Positions 53,165 through 63,755 of a stretch of 64,000 nucleotides of DNA are shown here, piece after piece (positions within the stretch are counted from its first letter, which is position 1; each line of letters starts with the position of its first letter). The stretch is taken from NCBI RefSeq assembly GCF_011074885.1, contig NC_054689.1, positions 868,001-932,000 of the forward strand. Direction: 5' to 3'. The translations under genes and the position numbers were made by a program. Source of the stretch: Brettanomyces bruxellensis (taxonomy: Eukaryota > Ascomycota > Pichiomycetes > Pichiales > Pichiaceae). The notes under the pieces were generated by a model. That model had not been told where the DNA came from. It was given only the letters and a program-made list of their open reading frames with translations, and did no database searches.

Positions 53165-54378
53165 GCGTAACGTGTGGTTTGAATGAAGTGAAGAATCGGG
53201 TGCAAGGATGCATTCTGCGAAGTGTACATTATTCAGGTGCAAGGATGCGCTTGATGCACGTGAAAATGCAGCAGAAACAAGATACATTTATATTGATTCT
53301 GGTATTTTGGATAGCAGAACTGAGAAAATGGGGTCCAGAATTTGTGCTAAAGTTAGAATGGCAATAGGCGTGGCTGAAATGAGTGGCGCATGAAAAGTAA
53401 AGTAAAGCCGGGAATTGAATATCAGGAAAGGACTGAGAATTAAAGGTTTCGGGATTACAAGGATAAGAAGGGGTGCAGAAAACGGGTAAAGAAATTGAGA
53501 AATGCGATTGCAGATACATTCAAAGCATTTGCAAGCCACATAAATTATAGAGTCTGTATATGGAGAAGCTGAAAAGAGTAAGGGCGGAACAGAAACGAGG
53601 AAAATATGTATGTATGGACAACGAGGCACACAAGTTTATTTATTTAATAATGTGCTATAAAATTAGATTATTGTTCATAATATTTTTTTACTAATCGAGG
53701 GAAGAAAAATAGAAAAATGAATGAATGAGAATATATATGTAGGTAAATTGGAGCGTGTCAGGGGGAGGTAAAAATTTCCGAGGAGACACAAATCGGATTG
53801 AGCTATTTGTTTAACAGACGGCATTCGATTACAAGAAATAGAATTTCGTTTGGATAGACCAAGGGAAGGAATCTGGACGAGCGACTGTTTAGAAAGTATA
53901 AAAGAATAGAAGTGAGGTAACAGAAGCAAGAAGTATCACAGTCAGAAACCAGGCATTAAGAGTAAGCAAGGTATAGAATAAGCAAGGTATAGAATAAGCA
54001 AGGTATAGAATAAGCAAGGTATAGAATAAGTGAGGTGATCAGATTAAGTGAGCCAATAGAATAGGTGAGGTAACATAAGTGAGACGATAAGACTAAGTGA
54101 GGCGATAAGACTAAGCAAGGTAATATAATAGGTGAGGTATCGAATATAAGCAAGCTATCAAGCCATCAAGAATAAGCAAAGTGTTGCAGTATTAATAAGG
54201 CATTGCAAGTGTTGTAAGATTGGCATTGCGTAATAATTAAAGTGCTGCAATATTATCGATACTAAGCAAAACAGAACAGGACACAAACATAAATTTAAAC
54301 AGGCCTGGTGATACATATTAGAAGATAGAGCAATACCAGGCATAGAAATAACACATTTACATTGATATTCGAGAACAG
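53165..54378. repeat. TRM112 3' / FPK1 5' region with 16-base tandem repeat
   Basis: Stretch of 1.2 kb. 53961-54030 holds about four near-perfect copies of AATAAGCAAGGTATAG. Degenerate AAGTGAGG and AAGCAAGG units continue to about 54160. The plus strand is purine-rich for most of its length. No gene seen. Confidence 0.6.
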
Positions 54379-56960
54379 ATGACATCGCACGCGGCATCTG
54401 TACCAGGAGGCACTGTTTTAGAAAGTCCCAGGAGGGATACTGGGCCCGCCCCGGTACCATTTCCAGATCCCACGCAGAAGCCGGCGCAGGCCGAGACGGG
54501 GAGTCCGAAATTAAAAACGAGGCTGAAACTCCGTTCGCGGACGCGGTCGCGGTCCAGGAAGTTGTCGTTGGGGCGGATTTTCCAGTTTGGGGGCGATAGT
54601 GGGGAGAAGGCAGGCCGGGGCGTGTCTGGGGGCTCGAGCCCGACACGGGGGCCCGGCCGGATGTGGAAAGCGCGAGTGCGGGGGAGGAGAAAAAAATAAG
54701 AAGTGAGGGAAAGGGGGAGGAAAAAAAGGAAAAGGAAAAGGAAAAGAAGGAAAAGGAAAAGAAGGAAAGAGAAAAGAAGGAGAAGGAAAAGAAGGAGAAT
54801 GAAAAGAAGGAGGACAAAAAGGAAAAGAAAAAGGTAAAAAGAGAAAAAAAGGAGGAGGAAAGAAAGGACAAGAAGGACAAGAAGGAGAAACAGAAAAAAG
54901 AGAAAAGGGATACAGAAAAGGATTCAGACAATTCCAAAAAAGATCCAGAAACCAACTCAGAAACAGACCAAACAGACCCTCTAGGCTCGTCGACCTCATC
55001 GTCGCGGTCGAACAGCAAATCGTCGCACAGAATCAAAAACCTGTTCTGGTTCTCGGGCAGCTCCGAACTCGGCGAAAAGGAAGAGGCGGCGGACGCAGGT
55101 GGGCATTTTGTGCGGCGGTTCCGGCGGTTGCACAGCCAGACTGTGCCTTCGTCGACGACGCCGCCTGTATTGGAAGAGGGTGTGCACGGCGCAGGGCGGC
55201 TTGTGAGCGCATCGGAGTGCGACCTCAGCGAGCAGCGGTACAAGGACGAGGCGCTAGCGCCGATTGAAGAGGCTCCGCGCACGGGGTCAAAGGCTTCAGT
55301 GCAGGGAGAAGGCGCCACAGCGCAGACCCGGGGCCGCGGGCGCAGAGGGACGATCGGCGCGTCGGCGTCGTCGCTGTTCCAGAAGCGGTTTTGGCGTGGT
55401 GGCGAGTCGCCCATGGACGGCTCTGCGTCGGAGGAGGGCGCATCAAGATCGTCGTCGTCGGCAACGTCGATCGACGACATCACAAAACACATCGGAGAGA
55501 TCAAAATTCATGAAAGACCACATAGTGAGTCTGTGGGCTCCGGAATGGGCCGGAATTACGCAAGCAACGCAGTGCGGGTTTCAGATGCAGAGGTGGGCCC
55601 CGGATCGTTCCGGAAGTTAAAGCTGTTGGGCAAGGGAGACGTTGGAAAAGTGTATTTGGTGAAAGAAAAGGCGACGGGGCGACTTTTCGCGATGAAGATC
55701 CTCGACAAGAAGGAGATGGTGGCCCGGAAGAAGGTGAAGCGAGTGTTGACGGAGCAGGAGATCCTGGCAACGGCTAACCACCCGTTCATAGTGACACTGT
55801 ACCACTCATTCCAGTCGCCAAGGCACCTGTACCTGTGCATGGAGTACTGTATGGGAGGAGAGTTCTTCCGGGCACTCCAGACGCGAAAGATGAAGTGCAT
55901 CAGCGAGTCGGATGCCCGGTTCTATTCTGCAGAGGTGACGGCAGCGTTGGAGTACTTGCACATGATGGGATTCATCTACCGGGACCTCAAGCCGGAAAAC
56001 ATCCTTTTGCACCGGTCGGGCCACATCATGCTTAGTGATTTCGACTTGTCCAAGCAGACGGACCACATCCACAACCCGGAGTTGGTCTCGGGCTCGCGGT
56101 CGACCTCCAATCTGCCCCAGCTTGACACAAACGTGTGCACGACGGGCTTCAGCACCAACTCCTTCGTTGGAACTGAGGAATACATTGCTCCGGAGGTGAT
56201 CTGGGGCAAGGGCCACACTTCAGCCGTCGACTGGTGGACTCTAGGCATCTTCATCTACGAGATGGTCTTTGGAATCACTCCTTTCAAGGGTGCCACTCGT
56301 AACGACACCTTTGCCAACATCTTGAAGAACGAGGTCAAGTTCCCGGAGTACAACTCCATGTCCAGCAGCTGCCGCAACCTTGTCAAGAAGCTCTTGGTCA
56401 AGGATCCGGTAAAGAGACTCGGCTCCAAGTCGGGGGCTTCCGAGATCAAGAGCCATGCTTTCTTTAAGACCGTGCAGTGGGATCTTCTCCGCAACCAGAA
56501 GCCTCCTTTGGTGCCAGTGTTCACTCAGCGTCACAGGCAGGACCCACTCTATCCAGCGGAGCTTTCTGATGGGGAGGAGGGAAATGGAAGTGTGAATGCA
56601 AGTACAAATGCAAATGTGAATGCAAATACAAGTACAAATGCAAGTACAAATGCAAATGTGAATGCAAATACAAGTACAAATGCAAGTACAAATGCAAATG
56701 CAAATGACACTGCAAATGACACTGCAAATGACAATACAAATACAAATGACAATGTCAAAGCTATCTCAAATAAACTCCTTCAAAATACGATCGATCCTTC
56801 ACAAAGCGACCCCTTCACCCAATTCAACTCTATCACCATCCACCACGAAGACGATGATACCGACATCATGCTCTATGATGGCTCAGAGCTCGGTGACGTC
56901 ATCTATAAACCAACCACACCCCAGGTCTCCTCTCCAACAAAGAAGTTCCTCAAGCTCTAG
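54379..56960 (+). CDS. FPK1: Flippase-activating AGC kinase (Fpk1/Kin82 family), frame broken near the N-terminus
   Basis: Fpk1/Kin82 phosphorylate the Dnf1/Dnf2 phospholipid flippases. The kinase domain (codons from about 55603) has [33 protein letters not shown] and G-T-E-E-Y-I-A-P-E. An insert before the last motif is typical of this family. The frame carrying it has a stop at 54597-54599 and no ATG until far into the protein. The only plausible start is the ATG at 54379, whose frame (to 54699) is one base off. A single missing base in one of the G-runs at about 54627-54684 would join them, giving about 860 aa. A Lys/Glu low-complexity block follows the break, and the tail has Asn/Thr repeats. 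Confidence 0.82.
55465..55476. other. CGTCGATCGACG palindrome inside FPK1 coding sequence
   Basis: 12-bp form of the palindrome within codons for T-S-I-D-D. It is the only perfect copy inside a gene and may be a chance consequence of GC-rich codons. Confidence 0.35.
56588..56755 (+). repeat. In-frame 12-base tandem repeat in FPK1 tail
   Basis: Units of AATGCAAGTACA and AATGCAAATGTG type encode alternating N-A-S-T and N-A-N-V, passing into N-D-T-A. Frame is kept throughout. Confidence 0.85.
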
Positions 56961-57932
56961 ACCTAGCTTCTCATGTATTTAAGCTCTGCGCTCAAGTTTA
57001 CACTTACATCCTTTCGCTTCCAATGCTTTTGTATAGTGCTATGTATATTCTTTTTGTTTCTATAGTGCCACCACTTTAACATAGATCCCCTGAATTTGCT
57101 GTTACTCCTACTCATTCTATTATGATTCATTCATTAAGAAATGGAATTTGAATATATTCAAATTAGAATTGTAATCGGATATATTCTTAATCCTTTTGGA
57201 TGTATAATTCAAATCTATTCTTGATCAACCCTCCCATAAATGGAATTTGAATATATTCTTGATCCTTTCAGAAATGGAATTTAAATATATTCTTGATCAA
57301 TTCAGAAGAGTAATTTGAATATATTCTTAATCCTTTTGGATGTGTAATATAGTCTTGATTCCTCTCATAAATGGAATTCAAATATATTATTGATCATTCC
57401 TTTATTCTATCATAATAAGTCCCCTCATAAGTACATTTTCATGCTAACCCTCTCCCCAGATCTGCTTTGAATGATTACCTACTTAATCCCAAGCATCATT
57501 CCATACCTCTTGCTAATCCCTATACGCTATCTCAACATTCAAAATCCGTACATGCTGGTTATTCCAGTCCCACTCCACATAGTTCCCGATCCGCAAGTAC
57601 ATCGCTACAACTCTACATGCTACTACATCAGCTCGTTCCTTATCTTCTATATTTAATACTCGTCTGAACAGTTCTCCAGCAAAGTCGCCACACTTGCAGT
57701 TTGGTTTCTGTGGCAGTCTTTCTCAACCAACCACACCGAGTTTCTTCATATCGTGAGCTGTCAGCTTGTTGACACTCTTCCGCTCACTTGAAGTCCGATT
57801 TCCAATGCCAACCATGATTTGCAGTGATGGTATTGTGCAGAAACCACCGAAGATTCCTCACATCACCAACAGAGAGCAAAGGCAGCAAAGATGCATCAAT
57901 TTGGAGAAATAATGTGAAAACGACATCTCCCG
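56961..57932. repeat. Convergent FPK1/MSH3 region with about 45-base minisatellite
   Basis: 972 bases. About 57138-57400 consists of roughly six imperfect units containing AATGGAATTTGAATATATTC followed by TTGATCCTTT or TTAATCCTTT. The remainder is AT-rich with no gene. Confidence 0.65.
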
Positions 57933-60900
57933 TCACTCAAGATCATCAATGGCCCCCCACAACTCCTCATAATCCTTGCTCTCCACCCCCCGCTCACATT
58001 TTCCCACAATACTCCTCATCTGGCGGCACAGCGAGGCCCTCTCTGCGTCAGCGGAGACAAGTGAGGCACGGTCGGTGATCTGGGCCGGGATCCCGGCCAA
58101 CTTGGCACAGTAGACGCCGTAGGACCGGGCAGATGGACCCGGCGTCAACTTGTAGGTGAACACCAAGGATGAGGAGTCGCTGGAAGCACCATCGGACACA
58201 GTCTTGAACCCCAGATGGTAGTTTTTGGCGGTACCGTGGGTCATAGTCTCAAAAGACTGCAAGGACTGGAAGTGGGTGATGAAGAGCACAAATGGCAGCC
58301 TGTCGAAGCACAAGTAGTGCAGAATGGAGTATGCGATGGCACAGCCGTCCATGGAGCTCGTTCCGCGGCCTATTTCGTCAAGGAGAACCAAGGAATGGTC
58401 GGTGCACCGGTCCAGAATGCTTTTCGTCTCGGACATCTCGACCTGGAACGTCGATCGGCCCCTGACTATGTCGTCGTAGGCACCCATGCGGACGAAGATG
58501 GAGTCAAAGACGCCGAGTGTGCTTCCTGCAGCGGCCGGAATGTAGCACCCGGTCTGTGCCATGATGGCTATTAGTGCAATCTGGCGGATGAACGACGACT
58601 TCCCGCCCATGTTGGGTCCCGTGATGATGGCAACCCGGCCGTTGTTCTGGGAGGCCTTGAACGAGTTTGCGATGTAGCTCCCGGGCTTCAAAGTCTCCGT
58701 GATCGGGTTCCGGGACTCCCGGATGTCCAGCATGGGTCTGTCCACGAACTCGGGCCGCGAATAGCACGTATTGGCCCCTGATCCGCCCAAAGATGAGGCT
58801 GCAGATAGCGAGAAGAGGCAGTCGAGCACAGCCAGCGTGCGGATGGCCCGCGAAAGTGCCACGTAGTGTGCATCGATGCGTCGGACGAACTCCCGGAAGC
58901 ACTTATCGCACGTTTCGCGAAGTGACTCCTCGCAGAACAGAAGCTGGTTGAAGAGACTGGCCACAGACGGCGGCCGGAACCGCGAGACCGACCTGGTGCC
59001 GTTCACCTTGACCCAGGAGGCCGGAACCGTCTTCAACCGCGTGTTCCGCACCTCCACCAGGTACCTCTCGCCGTTGTTGGTGGTGTACTTGAGTGCTGAG
59101 CGGTCCCGGCCGAGTTCCCGGGCAACGGGGGCCAACTCATCCTCTAGAAGCTTCTCCACGCGGTGGACGTCGTTCATGCGGGCCTCGATGCACGAGTAGT
59201 CGTAGAACTGGGGGGTGAAGTACTTGATGACGTGGTCATCTGGTTTCTTGGGGTCCATGGCGGCCGGCGAGTACATCATGGGGAGGAGGGAGAGAAATGG
59301 GGCCAAGGAGAGGGGAGGGGATATCTTGGGCGGTTGAGATTCTTGAAGTTCATTAGACTGTTTGAACTCTTTGGACTGTTTGAACTCTTTAGACTCTTTG
59401 AACTGTTTAGATCCTTCTTCAAGTTCTTTATCACTTTCCTTAGACTCTTTAAGTTCTCTAGACTCCCTACACCCCATCTCCCGCATCGCCTCATACAACG
59501 AAACCAAGTACGAAGACTCGAACACACCAGAAACAAGCTCCCGCCGCAGCCCCGTGAAAACTGACACCACCCGGCACACGTCCCGCACGAAAACATACAC
59601 CTCCCTCCGGCTGGACCGCCCGTAGTGGATCCGGCTCAAGGAGAGCTCGAGGTCCGGGCAGTGGCTCAACAAACTGGCCACGGTCTGCACGGGAACGGAC
59701 CCGGGATGGGCAATAATGGCCTGAACGGCCCCGGACCGCTCCAGGATGCCCTCGCGACTCGTGAGTGGTCTCTCGAGCCATCTGCGGAGCATCCGCCGGC
59801 CGAATCTCGTGCGTGTGTGGTCGAGAATCCAGAACAACGTGCCCTGCTCGGTGCCCGTGGTCAGGTTGTGGAAAATCTCGAGGTTGCGGACCGTGTCCGA
59901 GTCCAAGACCATGCATCCGTCCACCGCGGAGAAGTCCCGGTAGTTCTCGGCCACCCGGAACGCAGACGCCATGCGGAAACCAGCCAGGTACCCGATGAGC
60001 TCGCAGAACGCACTCCGGAGCTTTGCCGATTGCTGCAGCACGATCTCCAGGGCCCGGGGCCCGATATCGAACCGGGCAAGCTTGTCTGCAACGTCTGCCG
60101 CCGTTTTCTGCCCGGCAACTCGCACAAGACGCATTTGCTGCCCCCAGTCCCGGCCCGCGGCACACAGCCTGAACCCGTCGATGCACCGCGTGCTGTCGCG
60201 CGAAAACTCGCCCACCAGGAGCATCTCGATGGGCTCCAGGTGCACGAGCCGGGTCTCCAGTGCCCCGCGGGCCGCGGTGTCGTGGAACTCGTCGTACGTG
60301 ATGTCCCCGGTGTACGCGTTGATGGCCGCGATGGAAATTGACACAGAGGAGGTGCCTGGGACATTTCCCAATGCATTTCCCGGTGCACTTCCCGGTGAAC
60401 TTCCACGGGGAAGCTGCTCCTGTAAACACACAATCGACCGCCCGGACACACTCGAGCCACCGGGCCCACTACATCCACCAGGCCCACTACATACACCAGG
60501 CCCACTGGATCCACCCACCTCCCCCTCCTCCCCATCTATGTACGTGCCAGACGTGTAAACGTGGGCCAACTTCCGCTCGAAAAGCTTGCTGGACGACACC
60601 CCGCGGCCCTGGCGTACCACGGCGGACTCCCGCTGCTCCACTACGCCCACCTTGAGCCCCCGGTGCACCAACCGCCGCAGGTGCACGTGCAACCGCGTGT
60701 CCGGGATCGAGCAGTACGCAAACCGCTCGTACAGGCTGTCCTGGGGCCCGTCCAGCGACAATATGCCGGGCACAAGCATGATGTTGAGGATTTTCGACGC
60801 GATCTGTGCGTCCCGGCCGAAGAACTTGTACTTGTAGCCCACCTGGACCGCCAGGATCTTGTCTGGGTTCTCTTTTTTCAACGAGATGATCTGCTTCTCG

Positions 60901-61511
60901 AGGGGTGTCTTCTTAATGCTTCTATGTGAACGCTTTTTTGCTTTTTCTTTTGCTTTTCCTCCACTTGTATTTCCTCCACTTGCTTCCTCTCTTGCTTTTC
61001 CTCCACTTGCTTTTCCTCCATTTGCTTCCTCTCTTCTTTCTCCATCTCCCCGGTCTAGCAACTTCTCCCGAAACTTCTCGTGGACTTCCGAATCCAACTC
61101 CACCGGCTCCGAACTGGAAAATCCAAACTTTCGGCTCACAGACGCCGTCATCTTTGCCACCGCATCACTCTCTGCTGGTCGAACTGCCACCCCTGCTTTA
61201 CTCCCTGTCACCCTTTGAGCCTCTGCATTATCTTCTTTGTGCTTTTTCGGCCTCGGCTCACTCTCCTTGCCAATTCCGCCCAGTTTACGCTTCAAAGGTC
61301 CATGTTCTTCACTCGCAAGCCTGAACCTGCCAATGCTGCTCTTCACGTCATCTCCGGCCCACTCGCCCACCCCCTGCTCTGCATCCTGCGACTCAGTCAA
61401 ATCAACTATGTCATTATCCACATTTGAACGCTCTGTGCGCTTTTGCTTATTCACAGCCTCAGATTGCTGCGATTGCGACCTGAAAAAAGACGTAAGAAGC
61501 TGCTGGGGCAT
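57933..61511 (-). CDS. MSH3: DNA mismatch-repair protein Msh3
   Basis: Msh3 pairs with Msh2 as MutS-beta, which recognises insertion/deletion loops and 3' flaps. The first ATG (61511) gives 1192 aa. Residues 3-10 form a perfect PCNA-interaction box, Q-Q-L-L-T-S-F-F. The mismatch-binding domain starts near residue 215 with the Msh3-type K-T-P-L-E-x-Q, followed by V-G-Y-K-Y-K-F-F-G. Walker A is G965-P-N-M-G-G-K-S972 and Walker B L-V-L-L-D-E-I-G-R-G-T-S. It exceeds S. cerevisiae Msh3 (1018 aa) through low-complexity inserts: S-G-P-G-G repeats, a Pro/Gly/Asn patch, and an S-K-E-F-K-Q-type repeat in the lever region. It is divergent from CWC21. Confidence 0.96.
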   Translation of the reverse strand: MPQQLLTSFFRSQSQQSEAVNKQKRTERSNVDNDIVDLTESQDAEQGVGEWAGDDVKSSIGRFRLASEEHGPLKRKLGGIGKESEPRPKKHKEDNAEAQRVTGSKAGVAVRPAESDAVAKMTASVSRKFGFSSSEPVELDSEVHEKFREKLLDRGDGERREEANGGKASGGKAREEASGGNTSGGKAKEKAKKRSHRSIKKTPLEKQIISLKKENPDKILAVQVGYKYKFFGRDAQIASKILNIMLVPGILSLDGPQDSLYERFAYCSIPDTRLHVHLRRLVHRGLKVGVVEQRESAVVRQGRGVSSSKLFERKLAHVYTSGTYIDGEEGEVGGSSGPGVCSGPGGCSGPGGSSVSGRSIVCLQEQLPRGSSPGSAPGNALGNVPGTSSVSISIAAINAYTGDITYDEFHDTAARGALETRLVHLEPIEMLLVGEFSRDSTRCIDGFRLCAAGRDWGQQMRLVRVAGQKTAADVADKLARFDIGPRALEIVLQQSAKLRSAFCELIGYLAGFRMASAFRVAENYRDFSAVDGCMVLDSDTVRNLEIFHNLTTGTEQGTLFWILDHTRTRFGRRMLRRWLERPLTSREGILERSGAVQAIIAHPGSVPVQTVASLLSHCPDLELSLSRIHYGRSSRREVYVFVRDVCRVVSVFTGLRRELVSGVFESSYLVSLYEAMREMGCRESRELKESKESDKELEEGSKQFKESKEFKQSKEFKQSNELQESQPPKISPPLSLAPFLSLLPMMYSPAAMDPKKPDDHVIKYFTPQFYDYSCIEARMNDVHRVEKLLEDELAPVARELGRDRSALKYTTNNGERYLVEVRNTRLKTVPASWVKVNGTRSVSRFRPPSVASLFNQLLFCEESLRETCDKCFREFVRRIDAHYVALSRAIRTLAVLDCLFSLSAASSLGGSGANTCYSRPEFVDRPMLDIRESRNPITETLKPGSYIANSFKASQNNGRVAIITGPNMGGKSSFIRQIALIAIMAQTGCYIPAAAGSTLGVFDSIFVRMGAYDDIVRGRSTFQVEMSETKSILDRCTDHSLVLLDEIGRGTSSMDGCAIAYSILHYLCFDRLPFVLFITHFQSLQSFETMTHGTAKNYHLGFKTVSDGASSDSSSLVFTYKLTPGPSARSYGVYCAKLAGIPAQITDRASLVSADAERASLCRQMRSIVGKCERGVESKDYEELWGAIDDLE

Positions 61512-61839
61512 CCTTCTTGACTGCTGCCAACTCACACCTCACAATTACGCCAAAATATATTGGTTTTCACTGCAATCTGCCAACCACTTGTGACGAGATG
61601 TTTGACACCAAAAATACTTGAATATTTCACGCGCGCTTAAAAAAATATTTAACTGCAGGAACTTCTGGCGCTTAACAGTTTTTGGTTCAGACCAGCATAC
61701 AGCATAAAAACTCAAATAGACAGTTAGAACACGTTAATACCCCCACAAGCGGTTTTTGCATTAGACTGAGCATCTGATTCAGCCTCAAAATTGGTACTGC
61801 CTGCATTTAATTGGACGAATTACTCCCTTAATTCCAGCA
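61512..61839. promoter_or_regulatory. Divergent promoter region MSH3/CWC21
   Basis: 328 bases serving both genes. A CACGCGCG patch near 61629 resembles, but does not match, the MluI cell-cycle box. Nothing else recognised. Confidence 0.35.
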
Positions 61840-62340
61840 ATGTCATACAACGGGATCGGATTACCAACACCAAGAGGAACGGGCACAAACGGGTACATCC
61901 AGCGAAATCTGGCCAATGTGTACAAGTCAAAATCAGGAAAAAGCGAGGGAAAGCAGTTTGCAGAAAGAAGAAGAATATTGCAGCAAAAGAAGCAGGCAGA
62001 GTTGAGGAAGAAGAAAGCAGAGTTTGTGGATACCGAGTTGCTGGAGCATGAAGAAAAACGCAGACTCGAGGTGAAGGTGATGGAGTATCGCGATTATTTG
62101 GAAGACCAGCTGGAAGAAGAAGAAGAAGAAGGTAATGAAGACGAAAAAATGCGAGAGATCGATTCTAAGGTGGAGAAATACAGGGAAAAGCTTATTGCTC
62201 GAGCTGAAAAGAGAGGAAACGATGAGCTGGAAAGGAGGAAAAAAGCCGAAGAACGAGCAGAGAAACTCAAACATGCCAGCTATGGCATTAAAGTAGATCC
62301 ATTTAGTAAGGGAAGCCCGAAGAGCGATAGTGAAAAATGA
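61840..62340 (+). CDS. CWC21: Spliceosome component Cwc21
   Basis: Cwc21 binds Prp8 and Snu114 near the catalytic core and is the yeast relative of the SRm300/SRRM2 N-terminus. The protein has 166 aa. The N-terminus M-S-Y-N-G-I-G-L-P-T-P-R-G-T-G-T-N-G-Y-I followed by Q-R-N-L is the strongly conserved part. The cwf21 helix lies at about 48-95, after which the protein is a charged, Glu/Lys/Arg-rich coiled coil. No intron. Confidence 0.95.
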   Translation: MSYNGIGLPTPRGTGTNGYIQRNLANVYKSKSGKSEGKQFAERRRILQQKKQAELRKKKAEFVDTELLEHEEKRRLEVKVMEYRDYLEDQLEEEEEEGNEDEKMREIDSKVEKYREKLIARAEKRGNDELERRKKAEERAEKLKHASYGIKVDPFSKGSPKSDSEK

Positions 62341-63755
62341 GAAGAAGCGATTGAATTGTGTTAAGATGCTACTTTGGAGGTTTTGAAAGTGGCTGGCATT
62401 GGTATTCTTTGGGATTACTTTGTGGGGAAAATAGCTCTGGCTAATCTTAAGTTGTTACGAAGTCACTGTTTTAAAGCTGGATATACACCTACACCATTTA
62501 TCGCATTTTATAACAAACTCGAAAATACAGCGATATCCTGCAAGTTTGCTATTACCAAGCACAAGCCGGTTAAGTAATCCCGAGTTCTCTTCTATTGAAA
62601 AGTCGGGGCATTGAACTTTATGAAGACAGTGAGTTAATCTATCTTGTACATCAAGTTGATACCAGACTCAATACGTACTTCTATGAAGGAAAGATAAACT
62701 TAGACTGAAGGGATTCTTATGTCTCTGAATCCGAGAAATCAGTACTGTGCTACGTTTTTTCAGACATTACCCTTTCAAAGATTGAGAACAGAACTAGTAC
62801 AGAAATAAGGGAAAAGCATACGCTATTTACAATAAAGTCTTGGGTTAAGAATTAGAGACCGAACTCGGGCAGAACCTGGAAAAGCAAGATTCTATTTTTG
62901 TTCTGAGATCTTGCTGTTCACTAAGAACCCCTATCAACTCCTAGACTGGAACAGATTAGACTCCATTATTTATCGTGCGGCTGTAGCCGGCATGGGTAAA
63001 CCCGCGGTAATGCCGTTGAAGCGGCTTTAAACGGCATGGTATACGAACGTGCATTTTTCGTTCAGCGCTTACGAGTTTTTGTACTCCCAAAAATTTGTAC
63101 AATGTGTCTTGGCGGTTCTAAGCGTGGGAATGTTATCATTGAAAACGTGAAAGCCCAAGTAAATAAAAGGGGTATTTTCACGCTTTAGTATTTAATAAGA
63201 ATTTGTGGTTTGGGTAAGTATTTTGTAAGTTATGTCCGGTTTTTGCTGAGGCATTTGTATTAAGATTATTTGCAAATCATACCAGTCATTTGCAGTGGAA
63301 ATATGTATTTTCTGCATTTGTAAGATTTTTCAAGCCGTTTTCTTGGCTGTTTACGAGCTTTGCGAGTTGTTTGTAACTCAGTTTTTCAAACAATGATTAG
63401 CACTATTTCTAACTTTCTTCCCTAATTCGTTTTAGTGCATCCCCAATTCGCTAGCCCACTTAATACAATTTCAACCCATTAATCCGCTCATTGGTCTGTT
63501 CTTTCCCATTCCCTTCTTCATTGTATTCTTTATCTTTTTCCCTTCTAACTGATTTACGAGTTTTTTTCATATCTTTTTTGTTCTTTTTTCGCGCTACAAT
63601 GTCTAATCCTTCCGCACTTTTCGCACCCTGATTTTCCTCCTAACTTCTTTTCTGATTTTCCTCCTAATTTCCTTTCTAATTCTCTTCTTTTTCCTTTCTA
63701 ACACTCTTCTTTTTTCCCCCATGATCCCTTCATTTCATCGCATCAACCACCAAAA
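62341..63755. promoter_or_regulatory. Upstream region of the RTA1-family gene with nested inverted repeats
   Basis: 1.4 kb gene-free. The notable element is the dyad cluster at 62988-63037. From about 63400 to the ATG the plus strand is almost pure C/T, a long yeast-type leader. A 67-codon frame at 62374 lacks an ATG. Confidence 0.45.
62988..63037. promoter_or_regulatory. Cluster of inverted CGGCAT/ATGCCG repeats
   Basis: CGGCAT (62988-62993), GGGT-AA-ACCC, ATGCCGTT (63010-63017) and AACGGCAT (63030-63037) form two overlapping dyads in 50 bases. CGG triplets in inverted array are the typical target of Zn2Cys6 dimers. Alternatively this could fold as an RNA hairpin. Function is inference. Confidence 0.4.
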
